This document shows, piece after piece, positions 44,336 to 52,998 of a stretch of DNA of 64,000 nt (the stretch's first letter is position 1; each line of letters starts with the position of its first letter). The translations under genes were made by a program, and so were the position numbers. Under the pieces are notes generated by a model that was given only the letters and a program-made list of their open reading frames with translations, ran no database searches and was not told the origin of the DNA. Origin of the DNA: UBA6170 sp034429975 (GTDB taxonomy: Bacteria; Chloroflexota; Anaerolineae; Anaerolineales; Anaerolineaceae); the NCBI GenBank assembly GCA_034429975.1, contig DAOUFM010000135.1, forward strand, positions 62,001 through 126,000, read 5' to 3'.

Positions 44336-46171
44336 ATGCGAATTCAGAAATCGATAATAACAGCTCTTTTTTTGATTTTTTTCCTTTCAGGCTGTGGGAA
44401 TATTCTTGCAGCTGATATCACACCACCTCCTAGTTCAGTCCAACCAGCACCCGTTTCACCAGAACCTGCAACTCCTGTAGCAATTGTTTTACCTCTCGTC
44501 ATGCCTGATATCCAAAATGGAGCAGCAATTTTTTCTGATAAATGTGCTCCATGCCATGGTGATGCAGGTATGGGGGATGGTCCTCAAAGCACCCAATTAC
44601 CAAATCCAGTGGCCCCCTTAGGTGATTATAAGATTGCAGAAACAATCAAGCCGATTGATTGGTATCGAACGATTACACTTGGAAATTTTGAAAAATTTAT
44701 GCCGGCGTTCCAAAGTTTAAGTGATCGAGACCGTTGGGATGTGACCGCTTACGCCTTAACCTTATCTTTGTCTAGAGACATGGTTGACCAGGGAGAAAAA
44801 GTTTTCACTACAAACTGTGTTGAGTGCCATACGCAGGAAAAGTTGCCATTGCAAAATGCAAGTGCAATGGCAGAGAAATCTTTAGATGATATCCAAACCA
44901 TCATTGTATCTGGAATTGGTTCACAAATGCATTCTTTTGAAGACGTATTGTCAAAAGAAGAGGTAGCATCTGTGGCTAGTTATGTACGTTTTATTGGTTT
45001 ATCGTCTAACCAAAAAGTTTTGAAGGAAGATAATTTACCATCTGATACAGAAAATGAAACTCCTCAGAATGCCCAGAACTCTAAAGAATTTACCAGTTTT
45101 TCGATCAAGGGAAAGCTCGTGAATCTTGAAAGTGTTCCACAAAATCTGGTGGTGGCTCTAGCGGTATATGATGGCATGCAAATGATTGATCAGTTAGAGA
45201 GCCCGGTTTCGAATGATGGGACTTTTGAGTTTACAGATTTGGAAAATGCCCCTAGTCGAATTTATCAAGCTTCTATTGTGATTGATGGAATTCAACAGAA
45301 TTCAGAAGTCATTCACAATCCAGAAATTGACACAAATGGAAATGTAGCTTTATCCATCGTGATTAAGAAAATGTCGTCTGATACATCTGCTCTGTTCGCA
45401 GAAAGGATGCATGTCTTTTTTGATTTTTTGGATTCGGGAACGATTCAAATTGTTGAAATGTTTGTTATTCAAAATCCAACCGACGTTGTAATTGTTCCAA
45501 AAGACGAATCTTCCCCATTAGTAAAATTTGTTTTACCTCCTGAAGCTCAAAATTTGCAATTTGAACGAGGGATTCTTGGTCGTGAATTTATACAAACGGA
45601 CAATGGTTTCGGAACAATGCAAGCAATTGATGCCAATTCATCCAGTCAAATTTTGTTTGGATATGAATTGCCATACTCTAAATCATTAAATTTGGATTTC
45701 CAGTTACCTTTACCTGTCAATGCTTCAATTTTTATGGTTCCTTCGAACTCTGTGAAATTTGAGAGTGGACAATTAACTTATACAGGTGAAAGAGATGTTC
45801 AGGGAATGAAAATCCAGACTTATTCTGGGAATGCTATGGAGGCTTTATCCAGTATCTCAGTCAGTTTGAGTGGAAAAATTAAAGAAAATAAGGCAGATAG
45901 CCAAAATAATAATACAACCAGTATCATCATTGGTTCCGTTGGTTTATTGCTGGCGATTGGTTTTGCAATCTTTTATTTCAAAGGAAAACTCGGTAAGAAT
46001 AAAGAAATAAGTGAGATCGAGACGAATGAGGAAGATCTGGAAAGCTTGCTGGATGCGGTTATCGCATTGGATGATGCTTTTCAATCAGGTGAGATTCCAG
46101 AAATTGCATACTTAAACCGAAGAAACGAATTAACTGCATTAATTAAAAGCAAGCAAAATTCTGAGGAATAG
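44336..46171 (+). CDS. Dihaem cytochrome c lipoprotein with C-terminal membrane helix
   Basis: About 611 residues. A lipoprotein signal with lipobox LSGC gives Cys20 as the anchor. Two cytochrome c domains follow: CAPCH (with likely Met ligand in EKFMPAF) and CVECH (Met in GSQMHSF). Then comes a beta-rich region of about 300 residues, a transmembrane helix (SIIIGSVGLLLAIGFAIFYF) and a charged helical hairpin (LDDAFQSGEIPEIAYLNRR) like that of the preceding protein. ATG 44336 is preferred; the frame opens earlier inside the preceding gene. It is probably an electron carrier and a substrate of the surrounding Ccm system. The partner complex is unknown. Confidence 0.82.
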   Translation: MRIQKSIITALFLIFFLSGCGNILAADITPPPSSVQPAPVSPEPATPVAIVLPLVMPDIQNGAAIFSDKCAPCHGDAGMGDGPQSTQLPNPVAPLGDYKIAETIKPIDWYRTITLGNFEKFMPAFQSLSDRDRWDVTAYALTLSLSRDMVDQGEKVFTTNCVECHTQEKLPLQNASAMAEKSLDDIQTIIVSGIGSQMHSFEDVLSKEEVASVASYVRFIGLSSNQKVLKEDNLPSDTENETPQNAQNSKEFTSFSIKGKLVNLESVPQNLVVALAVYDGMQMIDQLESPVSNDGTFEFTDLENAPSRIYQASIVIDGIQQNSEVIHNPEIDTNGNVALSIVIKKMSSDTSALFAERMHVFFDFLDSGTIQIVEMFVIQNPTDVVIVPKDESSPLVKFVLPPEAQNLQFERGILGREFIQTDNGFGTMQAIDANSSSQILFGYELPYSKSLNLDFQLPLPVNASIFMVPSNSVKFESGQLTYTGERDVQGMKIQTYSGNAMEALSSISVSLSGKIKENKADSQNNNTTSIIIGSVGLLLAIGFAIFYFKGKLGKNKEISEIETNEEDLESLLDAVIALDDAFQSGEIPEIAYLNRRNELTALIKSKQNSEE

Positions 46172-46173
46172 TT

Positions 46174-46914
46174 GTGGAAGTAATTATTGAAGTGCGAAAC
46201 CTTGTTAAAAGGTTTGGTCATAAACAAGTCCTCAGGAAATTAGATTTCACAGTTCAAAAAGGTGAATTCGTAGCGCTATTGGGTTCTAATGGAGCCGGCA
46301 AAACAACTCTACTAAGGATTTTATCTTCTCTCTCAAAACCAAACTATGGAGAAGTTCAAATAGGCGGTTACTATTTACCTGGTCAAGCCGCTCAGGTGAG
46401 AAGAAAATTAGGAGTTGTTTCTCACTTACCTTTGCTTTATGGAGACTTAAGCGCGGAAGAGAATTTAAAATTTTATAGCGCTCTTTATGGGTTGGTAGAT
46501 ATTCAAAAAAATATGGCAGAGATCCTAAACCTGGTAGGACTCTATAAACGAAGGAAAGATTTGGTTCGTACTTTTTCCAGAGGTATGCAACAGCGTCTGG
46601 CAATTGGGAGAGCAATTCTTCATGATCCAGAAGTTTTACTCTTGGATGAACCACACACCGGCTTAGACCAGGATGCTGCAAATATGCTTGATTCCCTCTT
46701 ACAGCAAATTGCAACAAGAGGGCGGACGATTGTGATGACTTCCCATGATTTTCCCCGGGTAGCTAATTTAGCCACAAGGTTTGATGTTTTGTACAAAGGA
46801 AAAATTCATTCTTCGAAATTGGCTAAAGACTTACCTCAACACGGGTTATTAGAATATTATCAATCCATTGTTGAGGAGATTGATGGAGGAGGGGGAAAAC
46901 ATAATGGAGAATAA
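46174..46914 (+). CDS. ccmA: Haem exporter ATP-binding protein CcmA
   Basis: 246 residues. Walker A GSNGAGKTTLLR, signature FSRGMQQRLAIGRAI, Walker B VLLLDEPHTGLD, switch His in MTSHDF. With CcmB/C/D it releases haem-loaded CcmE. It starts at GTG 46174 with GAGGAA upstream. Overlaps ccmB by 11 bases. Confidence 0.92.
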   Translation: MEVIIEVRNLVKRFGHKQVLRKLDFTVQKGEFVALLGSNGAGKTTLLRILSSLSKPNYGEVQIGGYYLPGQAAQVRRKLGVVSHLPLLYGDLSAEENLKFYSALYGLVDIQKNMAEILNLVGLYKRRKDLVRTFSRGMQQRLAIGRAILHDPEVLLLDEPHTGLDQDAANMLDSLLQQIATRGRTIVMTSHDFPRVANLATRFDVLYKGKIHSSKLAKDLPQHGLLEYYQSIVEEIDGGGGKHNGE

Positions 46915-47587
46915 AACCTCATTTCGAAAAGCGATGTTTGCCATTATCTGGAAGGATTTAATTTCTGAGTTAAGAGGAAAAGAATTAATCAGTGCCATGC
47001 TTGTTTTTGCGCTTCTAGTGATCTTTATATTCAATTTTGCTCTTGAATTAGATCCAAAAACCAGGTCGTCATTAACCGCTGGAATTCTATGGGTCACAAT
47101 TGTTTTTGCAGGCAATCTTGGCCTTAACCGGTCAATGGCTGTTGAAAAAGATCGTGGCTGCCTGGATGGATTGTTATTAGCTCCAGTTGATAGAACTGCT
47201 GTTTACTTTGGAAAAAGTATTGCAAACTGGATTTTTATGTTGATTGTGGCGCTGATTGTTTTGCCAGTTTATAGTATTCTTTACAATACGAATATTATTT
47301 CACCGGCACTGTTGCTAATTATTTTTTTAGGTTCAGAAGGCTATATTGCTATTGGTACATTATTGGCGACTATGTCGATCCAGGCTAGAACGCGGGATAT
47401 TCTTTTGCCAATCCTTCTTTTCCCTGTAATCTTGCCAGTTTTGATTGCATCCGTGAAGGCATCCGCTGGTATTTTAAATGGATTCCCTTTTGCTGATATC
47501 CAAACCTGGATTAATTTGTTAATAGTATATGATATTGTTTTCACTTCCGTTGCTTTTATGGTATTTGATGCGGTTGTCGAAGAATAA
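46904..47587 (+). CDS. ccmB: Haem exporter permease CcmB
   Basis: 227 residues with six transmembrane helices. IIWKDLISELRGKELI and GLNRSMAVEKDRGCLDGLLLAP are conserved CcmB features. ATG 46904 is chosen because GGAGG lies upstream; the frame opens at 46868. It overlaps ccmA. Confidence 0.92.
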   Translation: MENKTSFRKAMFAIIWKDLISELRGKELISAMLVFALLVIFIFNFALELDPKTRSSLTAGILWVTIVFAGNLGLNRSMAVEKDRGCLDGLLLAPVDRTAVYFGKSIANWIFMLIVALIVLPVYSILYNTNIISPALLLIIFLGSEGYIAIGTLLATMSIQARTRDILLPILLFPVILPVLIASVKASAGILNGFPFADIQTWINLLIVYDIVFTSVAFMVFDAVVEE

Positions 47588-47602
47588 TAATTGGAGGTAT
47601 TT

Positions 47603-48298
47603 ATGAATAAACCGAAAGCTTTAAAAATTCTTGACATCGTTACCGTCGTCCTTGTTTTAGGTGCGACTGCGATGGTGTTTTTCTATGCTCCGCTGGAGCG
47701 AGTAATGGGAGCAGTTCAAAAAGTTTTTTATTTCCATGTGGCAGTTGCCTGGGTAGGTATGGTTTCTTTCTTTGTTGCAGCTGTAGCAGGAATCTTATTT
47801 TTAATTAAGAAAAATAAAAAATGGGATTTAGTTGAAGTTGCAGCGGTAGAAGTTGGCATTGTTTTTATTTTCATTACTATTGTGACAGGTTCCATTTGGG
47901 CAAGGCCTATTTGGAATACCTGGTGGACCTGGGACCCAAGATTGACAACCGTCACGATCATGGAGCTGGTTTATATTGCCTATGTTATGTTGCGGCAGGG
48001 GATTGATGATCCCGACCGGCAGGCGCGGTTTGGCGCGGTTTATGCCATCGTTGGGTTCTTAAGTGTTCCTTTAACATTCTTTTCAATACGAATTTTCAGA
48101 ACCATCCACCCTGTTGTTATTGCAGGCTCAGATCCTTCTGCGGTTGGGACCTTTGATATGACACCAGCCATGCTTCAGACTTTATTGGTAAGTATTTTCG
48201 TCTTTTCAATCCTTTTTGTTGATCTGGTTTGGCATCGAATCCGATTAGGAAACTTGGCGAATAAGGTTGATGAGTTGAAATATAAATTACAGGACTAA
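47603..48298 (+). CDS. ccmC: Haem exporter protein CcmC
   Basis: 231 residues, six helices, with the WWD haem motif in WNTWWTWDPRLTT and periplasmic histidines (KVFYFHVAVAWVGM and RTIHPVV). It presents haem to CcmE. ATG 47603 with GGAGG five bases upstream is preferred over TTG 47591. ccmD follows. Confidence 0.94.
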   Translation: MNKPKALKILDIVTVVLVLGATAMVFFYAPLERVMGAVQKVFYFHVAVAWVGMVSFFVAAVAGILFLIKKNKKWDLVEVAAVEVGIVFIFITIVTGSIWARPIWNTWWTWDPRLTTVTIMELVYIAYVMLRQGIDDPDRQARFGAVYAIVGFLSVPLTFFSIRIFRTIHPVVIAGSDPSAVGTFDMTPAMLQTLLVSIFVFSILFVDLVWHRIRLGNLANKVDELKYKLQD

Positions 48299-48317
48299 AA
48301 AACAAAAAGGAGCCATG

Positions 48318-48464
48318 ATGAACTCTACAATCAATACCGTAAACTACTTCGTTGCTGGATATGTGATCATATTTGGCACACTTATAGGATATGTTATTAG
48401 CTTATTTGTTCGCTGGAAAAATTTAAAACAGGAAGAAGAAATTTTATCTGAAAATTTGGATTAA
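48318..48464 (+). CDS. ccmD: CcmD-like small membrane protein
   Basis: 48 residues: a single transmembrane helix (YFVAGYVIIFGTLIGYVISL) followed by a basic turn and an acidic tail (RWKNLKQEEEILSENLD). This topology and its position directly after ccmC match CcmD, which stabilises the CcmABC-CcmE complex. AAAGGAG at 48306-48312 is five bases from ATG 48318; a second ATG at 48315 is too close to the site. Confidence 0.85.
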   Translation: MNSTINTVNYFVAGYVIIFGTLIGYVISLFVRWKNLKQEEEILSENLD

Positions 48465-48495
48465 TAAAGAACTGTTTTGTTTATTATTCCTATTT

Positions 48496-49539
48496 TCAAT
48501 AAGCGTAGAATTTCTTCAAAATCGATACTACATCAGATAATATTCCGTAAGCAGTAGTGACTGGGCCAGGATCTTTTTCTAGGATCCCTAAACCAGGTAA
48601 AACATCTGTTTCAAATTGAACGTATGAACTGGTTCCATTGATGTGATAAAACTGCGAATCTGGATTGACGATTTGTGGTTGGATACTAGCCTCGATGATA
48701 CGGCTACCCTGCCTTTTTGCAGTACAGATTAATTTCCATTTCTGACCTTTATCCAGAGCAGCGTTAATCATTTCTGGCGAAATTTCGCGAATACCATTTC
48801 TTGCTATCTGATCGGGTGATATTGGAATTCCCATCAGAACATTGATAAGGGCAGTTACTTTCATGGTTGCATCCCAACCATCGATATCTGCAGAAGGATC
48901 AGTTTCTGCAATTCCGATTTTTTGAGCCTGGATTATGGCCTCATTAAAGCTAGTCCCTGTGTTCATTAAGTCCAATAAATAATTGGTACAGGAATTAAGA
49001 ATACCAGTAAACCCTTTCAGTTCGACTAAAGGCAAAGTTTCCCGAAAGAGAGAAAAGATCGGGGCACCATCCATAACCGCTGATTCAAAAAAGAAACCTT
49101 TATTTCGATCGGCAGCTAATTTGGATAATTCAGTAAATCCATAAACCAAAGGGCCTTTATTTGCTGTTACAACATGTTTTCCACGGTTCAGAGCCATTCT
49201 ATTGTAATTAAGAGCTGGTTGACCATCAAAAGGATTTAAAGGCGTGCATTCAATGAAAATTTCAGCTGAATTATCATTGATAAAATTATCAGGATTGAAG
49301 ACCTGACTAGCTTCCGATAAATTTGTTAATGAAGTGCCTTGGGAAATAAATTCCAAAGCTCTCTTTAAATTTACGCCGCCGGAATTAATTGCTGTGCCAT
49401 GATTTTTCGTGTAGATACCAGTAACTGTTAATTCCACATCATAATCATTTTTAAAAACAGACTGCTTTGCTAATAATAAATTAGCGAATGCTTGCCCGAC
49501 ATTTCCAAAACCCATTATTGATATTGATATTTGGCGCAT
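48496..49539 (-). CDS. hom: Homoserine dehydrogenase
   Basis: 347 residues, without an ACT regulatory domain. NAD(P) motif SIMGFGNVGQAF at the N terminus, VVTANKGPL, and the conserved catalytic-domain segment GILNSCTNYLLDLM; DPSADIDGWDATMK is the family motif containing the active-site acids. It reduces aspartate semialdehyde to homoserine for Thr and Met synthesis. GGAGGAG precedes the ATG. It is last in a minus-strand operon. Confidence 0.92.
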   Translation of the reverse strand: MRQISISIMGFGNVGQAFANLLLAKQSVFKNDYDVELTVTGIYTKNHGTAINSGGVNLKRALEFISQGTSLTNLSEASQVFNPDNFINDNSAEIFIECTPLNPFDGQPALNYNRMALNRGKHVVTANKGPLVYGFTELSKLAADRNKGFFFESAVMDGAPIFSLFRETLPLVELKGFTGILNSCTNYLLDLMNTGTSFNEAIIQAQKIGIAETDPSADIDGWDATMKVTALINVLMGIPISPDQIARNGIREISPEMINAALDKGQKWKLICTAKRQGSRIIEASIQPQIVNPDSQFYHINGTSSYVQFETDVLPGLGILEKDPGPVTTAYGILSDVVSILKKFYAY

Positions 49540-49555
49540 AATTCTCCTCCGGATT

Positions 49556-50311
49556 TTAAATGGGTGGCCAAGGATAAGATCTCCTGTTTGGTTCTGGATA
49601 AGGAAATTTTCCTGAATTAATCAATCGTTGTCCTCTTTCCAGAATTGATTTAATTTCTACTTTTGATAATAACATATTTAATTTCGATACCAAGCGGATA
49701 TTTTTCTTATTCAGTAAATGAAGAAACTGTGAAATTTCTTTTAACCTTTCCTCCGGAATTAATTCTCCAGAAAAATCCCAAATCACAGTGCGGTATTTAT
49801 AATCCTGATTAAAGCATAACCCATGGTCTATTAACCAGGGCTTGTTTTGTGAATCAAAAATTACATGTCCAGATTTGCGATCAGCATTGTTGATTAAAAT
49901 ATCGAAGAGAATTATTTTCATAATCTCGGTGTTATCGACATTTTTAGCATTTAAATAATGAATAGCGGGGTCATGTTCTATAAAAAGTTGGAGAGATCCT
50001 TTCCCATAAATAGCAGGTTGGCTGCGAAAAATAGTGGGGGGTACGAGATTCCATTTCAATAAAAATGAAACAATAAAAGCTGCCACTTCACGCTGCGCGA
50101 GGGTAAAATCCGGAAAGTCCCAGAGTGGTCTTTCCCCATTGGAAGGCTTGTAAATTGCCTGGATTGTCAACTCAGGAGTTAGTAATTCTGCCAGAAAGGT
50201 GGCATTCGATCCCATTAATGCTCGCCCAATTAGAGACAGTTGTCCAAATTGTAAGTTTTTGATAATTCTTTTTAGTTCAATATTTGAAAAGTTAATGTTT
50301 TTTGTGCCCAT
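49556..50311 (-). CDS. SCO1664-family protein (PI3/4-kinase-like fold)
   Basis: 251 residues. GNATFLAEL and AIYKPSNGERPLWDFP near the N terminus and the later DILINNADRKSGHVIFD and LIDHGLCFN correspond to the nucleotide and metal segments of the phosphatidylinositol-kinase-like family, called SCO1664 in Streptomyces. Function is unknown. It overlaps DUF3090 by 20 bases, the same neighbour as in Actinobacteria, implying a conserved two-protein module. Confidence 0.82.
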   Translation of the reverse strand: MGTKNINFSNIELKRIIKNLQFGQLSLIGRALMGSNATFLAELLTPELTIQAIYKPSNGERPLWDFPDFTLAQREVAAFIVSFLLKWNLVPPTIFRSQPAIYGKGSLQLFIEHDPAIHYLNAKNVDNTEIMKIILFDILINNADRKSGHVIFDSQNKPWLIDHGLCFNQDYKYRTVIWDFSGELIPEERLKEISQFLHLLNKKNIRLVSKLNMLLSKVEIKSILERGQRLINSGKFPYPEPNRRSYPWPPI

Positions 50312-50843
50312 TTTTTTTCGGGCATAAATGCCCTTCCGGGTCCATTGGTTGATTACATAAGGGGCAAATAGGCCGGCCGCGTTGAAGTAAAGTTACTCCC
50401 CAATTCGCAAATTGGCTTAGTTGGTCGCGTGAGCACCAGAAGTTAACAGTTCTGGAATAATTTTGATTATCTAAATTGGAATCTATATCTGACTGTTCGA
50501 ATACAATTTCTTTCGCAATTAAACATACCTGGTCGTGTTCTTGTTCGTAGTTAATACTTAATTCTCCGACTCTAAATAGCGGATCGACAGGAGGAATGAT
50601 TTGCATTTCTAATTCCTGAAAATTTCCATTCTCTATCGGCAGTGAAGGATATTTTTCATGTAAATTTTCAAAGAATCTAACAATTACAACGATCAGTGAT
50701 TGTAGTTGAATTTTTTCATAAATCAAAGTTATCGTATTATCTTCATTTTCCCCTTGAAGAAAGAATGTTCTTTGCCCGGGTTTTCCGATTGCATCGGTGG
50801 TTAATCGTTTACATGGGTTTACGTTTAAATCATCCATTTTCAA
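50292..50843 (-). CDS. DUF3090 family protein with C-terminal zinc knuckle
   Basis: 183 residues. The N terminus IGKPGQRTFFLQGE with the beta-rich region LIYEKIQLQSL and the C-terminal CPLCNQPMDPEGHLCPKKNGH, likely to bind zinc, match DUF3090. Its function is unknown. It is directly upstream of, and overlaps, the SCO1664-like gene. TAGGATTG lies just before the start. Confidence 0.85.
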   Translation of the reverse strand: MKMDDLNVNPCKRLTTDAIGKPGQRTFFLQGENEDNTITLIYEKIQLQSLIVVIVRFFENLHEKYPSLPIENGNFQELEMQIIPPVDPLFRVGELSINYEQEHDQVCLIAKEIVFEQSDIDSNLDNQNYSRTVNFWCSRDQLSQFANWGVTLLQRGRPICPLCNQPMDPEGHLCPKKNGHKKH

Positions 50844-50877
50844 TCCTAAATGACAAGTAAATTAAGTATATCAAATT

Positions 50878-51741
50878 TCAATTCTGATCAATTTTGTTCT
50901 GTACGACGTTAATTTTTCTGAAATCTTCAGACCATTCAACCTGATGAGCCGAAAATCTTTCCAAGCCTAGCTGATTTACAAAATTGCTAAATCTTTTTAA
51001 TGATCCGCTGGTAAACAGAAAAGAAAGAGATTCGGAAATTGGTGGTATTAAATTTTGTTGCTCGTTGAATTTCCGTAAAGTTTGCTCTGCGACTGCAGGA
51101 GCTGGATCAATCACGGTAATAGAAGGACCGATAATTTGTTTAATCATAGGGATAACGAAAGGGTAATGGGTACAACCGAGCACAATATTATCGACATTAT
51201 TTTCAATCATCGGGATTAATGCATTTTCTAGAATTTTCCTGGTTTCTGGACCAGAAAAATTTCCTTTCTCAATTTCCTGTACCAAACCTACACAAGTATT
51301 CTGAAAAATATTAACGGATTTTCCAAATCTTTCCACCACCGAATTGTAAAGTTTCCCCTCGAAAGTAGCAGGAGTAGCTAACACACCTACATTGCCTGTA
51401 ATTGTTTTTTCAGCAGCGGGTTTTACGGCTGGCTCCATACCAACGAATGGAATTGTTGGATATTCGTTGCGCAATGCGTGCAAAGCTGCAGCGGAAGCGG
51501 TATTACATGCTACAACAATGATACGGGCGCCCAGTTCGATTAAAAATTCTGTAATTGTTTTTGAGAAAATATAAACTTCTTCTAAAGTTTTCGTCCCATA
51601 CGGGACATGTATTTGATCGCCGAGATAAATAATTGGGTAGTCTGGAATTTTCTTTCGAATTTCTCGAAATACCGATAACCCTCCGACGCCTGAATCAAAT
51701 ACTCCTATGGAGTTCTTTAATGGGAAGTCGATCATGCTCAT
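50878..51741 (-). CDS. murI: Glutamate racemase
   Basis: 287 residues. It has both catalytic cysteines: VACNTASAAAL and VLGCTHYPF; GVFDSGVGGLSVFREI is the N-terminal signature. It supplies D-glutamate for peptidoglycan. It overlaps the upstream amidotransferase-type hydrolase by four bases. Its presence suggests the cell makes a murein wall. Confidence 0.95.
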   Translation of the reverse strand: MSMIDFPLKNSIGVFDSGVGGLSVFREIRKKIPDYPIIYLGDQIHVPYGTKTLEEVYIFSKTITEFLIELGARIIVVACNTASAAALHALRNEYPTIPFVGMEPAVKPAAEKTITGNVGVLATPATFEGKLYNSVVERFGKSVNIFQNTCVGLVQEIEKGNFSGPETRKILENALIPMIENNVDNIVLGCTHYPFVIPMIKQIIGPSITVIDPAPAVAEQTLRKFNEQQNLIPPISESLSFLFTSGSLKRFSNFVNQLGLERFSAHQVEWSEDFRKINVVQNKIDQN

Positions 51742-52454
51742 TTTTTTGCTGCTTCAACAAAGGCTGAAAACAATTTTTTGGACTCTTCTCGCTCGAATAA
51801 CCATTCCGGATGCCATTGAACTCCCAAATAGAAGGGACATTCCGAATATTCAACCGCTTCAACAATTCCGTCAGGGGAAAAAGCGATTGGAGACAATAAT
51901 GGGGAAACTGATTTAATTCCCTGATGGTGTAATGAATTTACTTCTATTGATTCTGTTTGAAATATTTCGTGCAAGATCGACTGCGGTTTAACTTGAAGGC
52001 TGTGAGCAATCTGATCTCTGGGAAAGCCAGGGAACCAATCATGTTTTAAAGATTCTGAATTTTGGTCTTTGATATCTGAATATAAATCTCCACCCAAGGC
52101 TACATTTAAAATTTGCATGCCCCGGCAAATTCCTAATACAGCTTTCTTCATTTGAGAGCCTGCTAAGGCAAGAGATATTTCTAAATCATCGCGATTCACA
52201 TTCACACCATAAACTTTTGAGTTATCGATCCCTCCATAGCGCTGCGTTTCAATATCCCCACCTCCGGTGAAGAGAAGCCCATCTACATGATCGACCACCA
52301 TGCTAATCGAAGAAGACGGAATTCCGGTTGGAATAATTAGAGGAATTCCACCTGAGTGGAGAATAGCTAGTATATATTTATCTATTAAACATACTTTTTG
52401 GATGGTTGTATCACTTGTTTCAATTCCCGCTGTTATACCAATGATAGGTTGCAT
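51738..52454 (-). CDS. Gamma-glutamyl-gamma-aminobutyrate hydrolase family (class I glutaminase)
   Basis: 238 residues. Catalytic Cys is in LGICRGMQILNVALGGDL, and the His/Glu pair in GVQWHPEWLFE. DGLLFTGGGDIETQRYGG is the PuuD-type motif. Probably hydrolyses a gamma-glutamyl amide. GGAG lies upstream of the ATG. It heads the five-gene minus-strand run with murI, DUF3090, SCO1664 and hom. Substrate not assigned. Confidence 0.85.
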   Translation of the reverse strand: MQPIIGITAGIETSDTTIQKVCLIDKYILAILHSGGIPLIIPTGIPSSSISMVVDHVDGLLFTGGGDIETQRYGGIDNSKVYGVNVNRDDLEISLALAGSQMKKAVLGICRGMQILNVALGGDLYSDIKDQNSESLKHDWFPGFPRDQIAHSLQVKPQSILHEIFQTESIEVNSLHHQGIKSVSPLLSPIAFSPDGIVEAVEYSECPFYLGVQWHPEWLFEREESKKLFSAFVEAAKK

Positions 52455-52477
52455 GTTAACTCCTGAATGGTGATACG

Positions 52478-52510
52478 TAAAAAAGGTGCAACCTTAAGGA
52501 TTGCACCTCT
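52478..52510 (-). terminator. Intrinsic terminator of rplS
   Basis: On the minus strand AGGTGCAA pairs with TTGCACCT (52484-52491 with 52501-52508), followed by TTTTTT (52483-52478), about 30 bases after the rplS stop codon. Confidence 0.8.
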
Positions 52511-52535
52511 AATATTATCATAAATTACCTGGGTG

Positions 52536-52883
52536 TTAATTAAATTTTTGTTTCAGGCGTGCGCTTTTACCGGTGCGTTTCCGCAAAAAGTACAATTTTG
52601 AGCGGCGAACCCGACTGTGTCGTTCTACTTCCACTTTTTCAATTCTGGGTGAACGAACCAGAAAGGTTCTTTCAACGCCAATACCATTGCTGGCGATTCT
52701 ACGAACAGTAAAGGTTGAAGTACTACCATTATTGTGCTTGTAAAGTACTGTTCCTTTGAAGACTTGAATACGCTCACGGGCGCCTTCTTTAATTTTCACA
52801 TGTACATTTACTACATCACCAGTGTGAAGTTCTGGGATATTAGGATTGACAGGGGCTTCTAAAGATTTGATGATCTGATCCAT
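52536..52883 (-). CDS. rplS: Ribosomal protein L19
   Basis: 115 residues, standard length. IPELHTGDVVNVHVKIKEG, ERIQVFKGTVLY, and the C-terminal VRRSKLYFLRKRTGKSARLK are characteristic. It lies at the 30S-50S interface. The gene is alone in its transcript, with its own promoter, hairpin leader and terminator. Confidence 0.98.
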   Translation of the reverse strand: MDQIIKSLEAPVNPNIPELHTGDVVNVHVKIKEGARERIQVFKGTVLYKHNNGSTSTFTVRRIASNGIGVERTFLVRSPRIEKVEVERHSRVRRSKLYFLRKRTGKSARLKQKFN

Positions 52884-52931
52884 TGTTTCTTTTCCTTACC
52901 AAATGGTTATAATTTCATATTAACAAAGTAA

Positions 52932-52949
52932 ATCGCCCTTAAGGACGAT
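52932..52949 (-). promoter_or_regulatory. Hairpin in the rplS leader, possible L19 leader element
   Basis: ATCGTCC pairs with GGGCGAT (one G-U) around TTAA, immediately downstream of the likely transcription start. L19 autoregulatory leaders are known in other bacteria; whether this is one needs structural comparison. Confidence 0.35.
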
Positions 52950-52954
52950 CGCAG

Positions 52955-52983
52955 ATTATAACATGAGTTTTTTTCCCCGTAAA
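52955..52983 (-). promoter_or_regulatory. Promoter of rplS
   Basis: On the minus strand TTTACG (52983-52978), 17 bases, then perfect TATAAT (52960-52955). Transcription would begin near 52948, giving a leader of about 65 bases. Confidence 0.65.
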
Positions 52984-52998
52984 GGAATAATTTTACGT

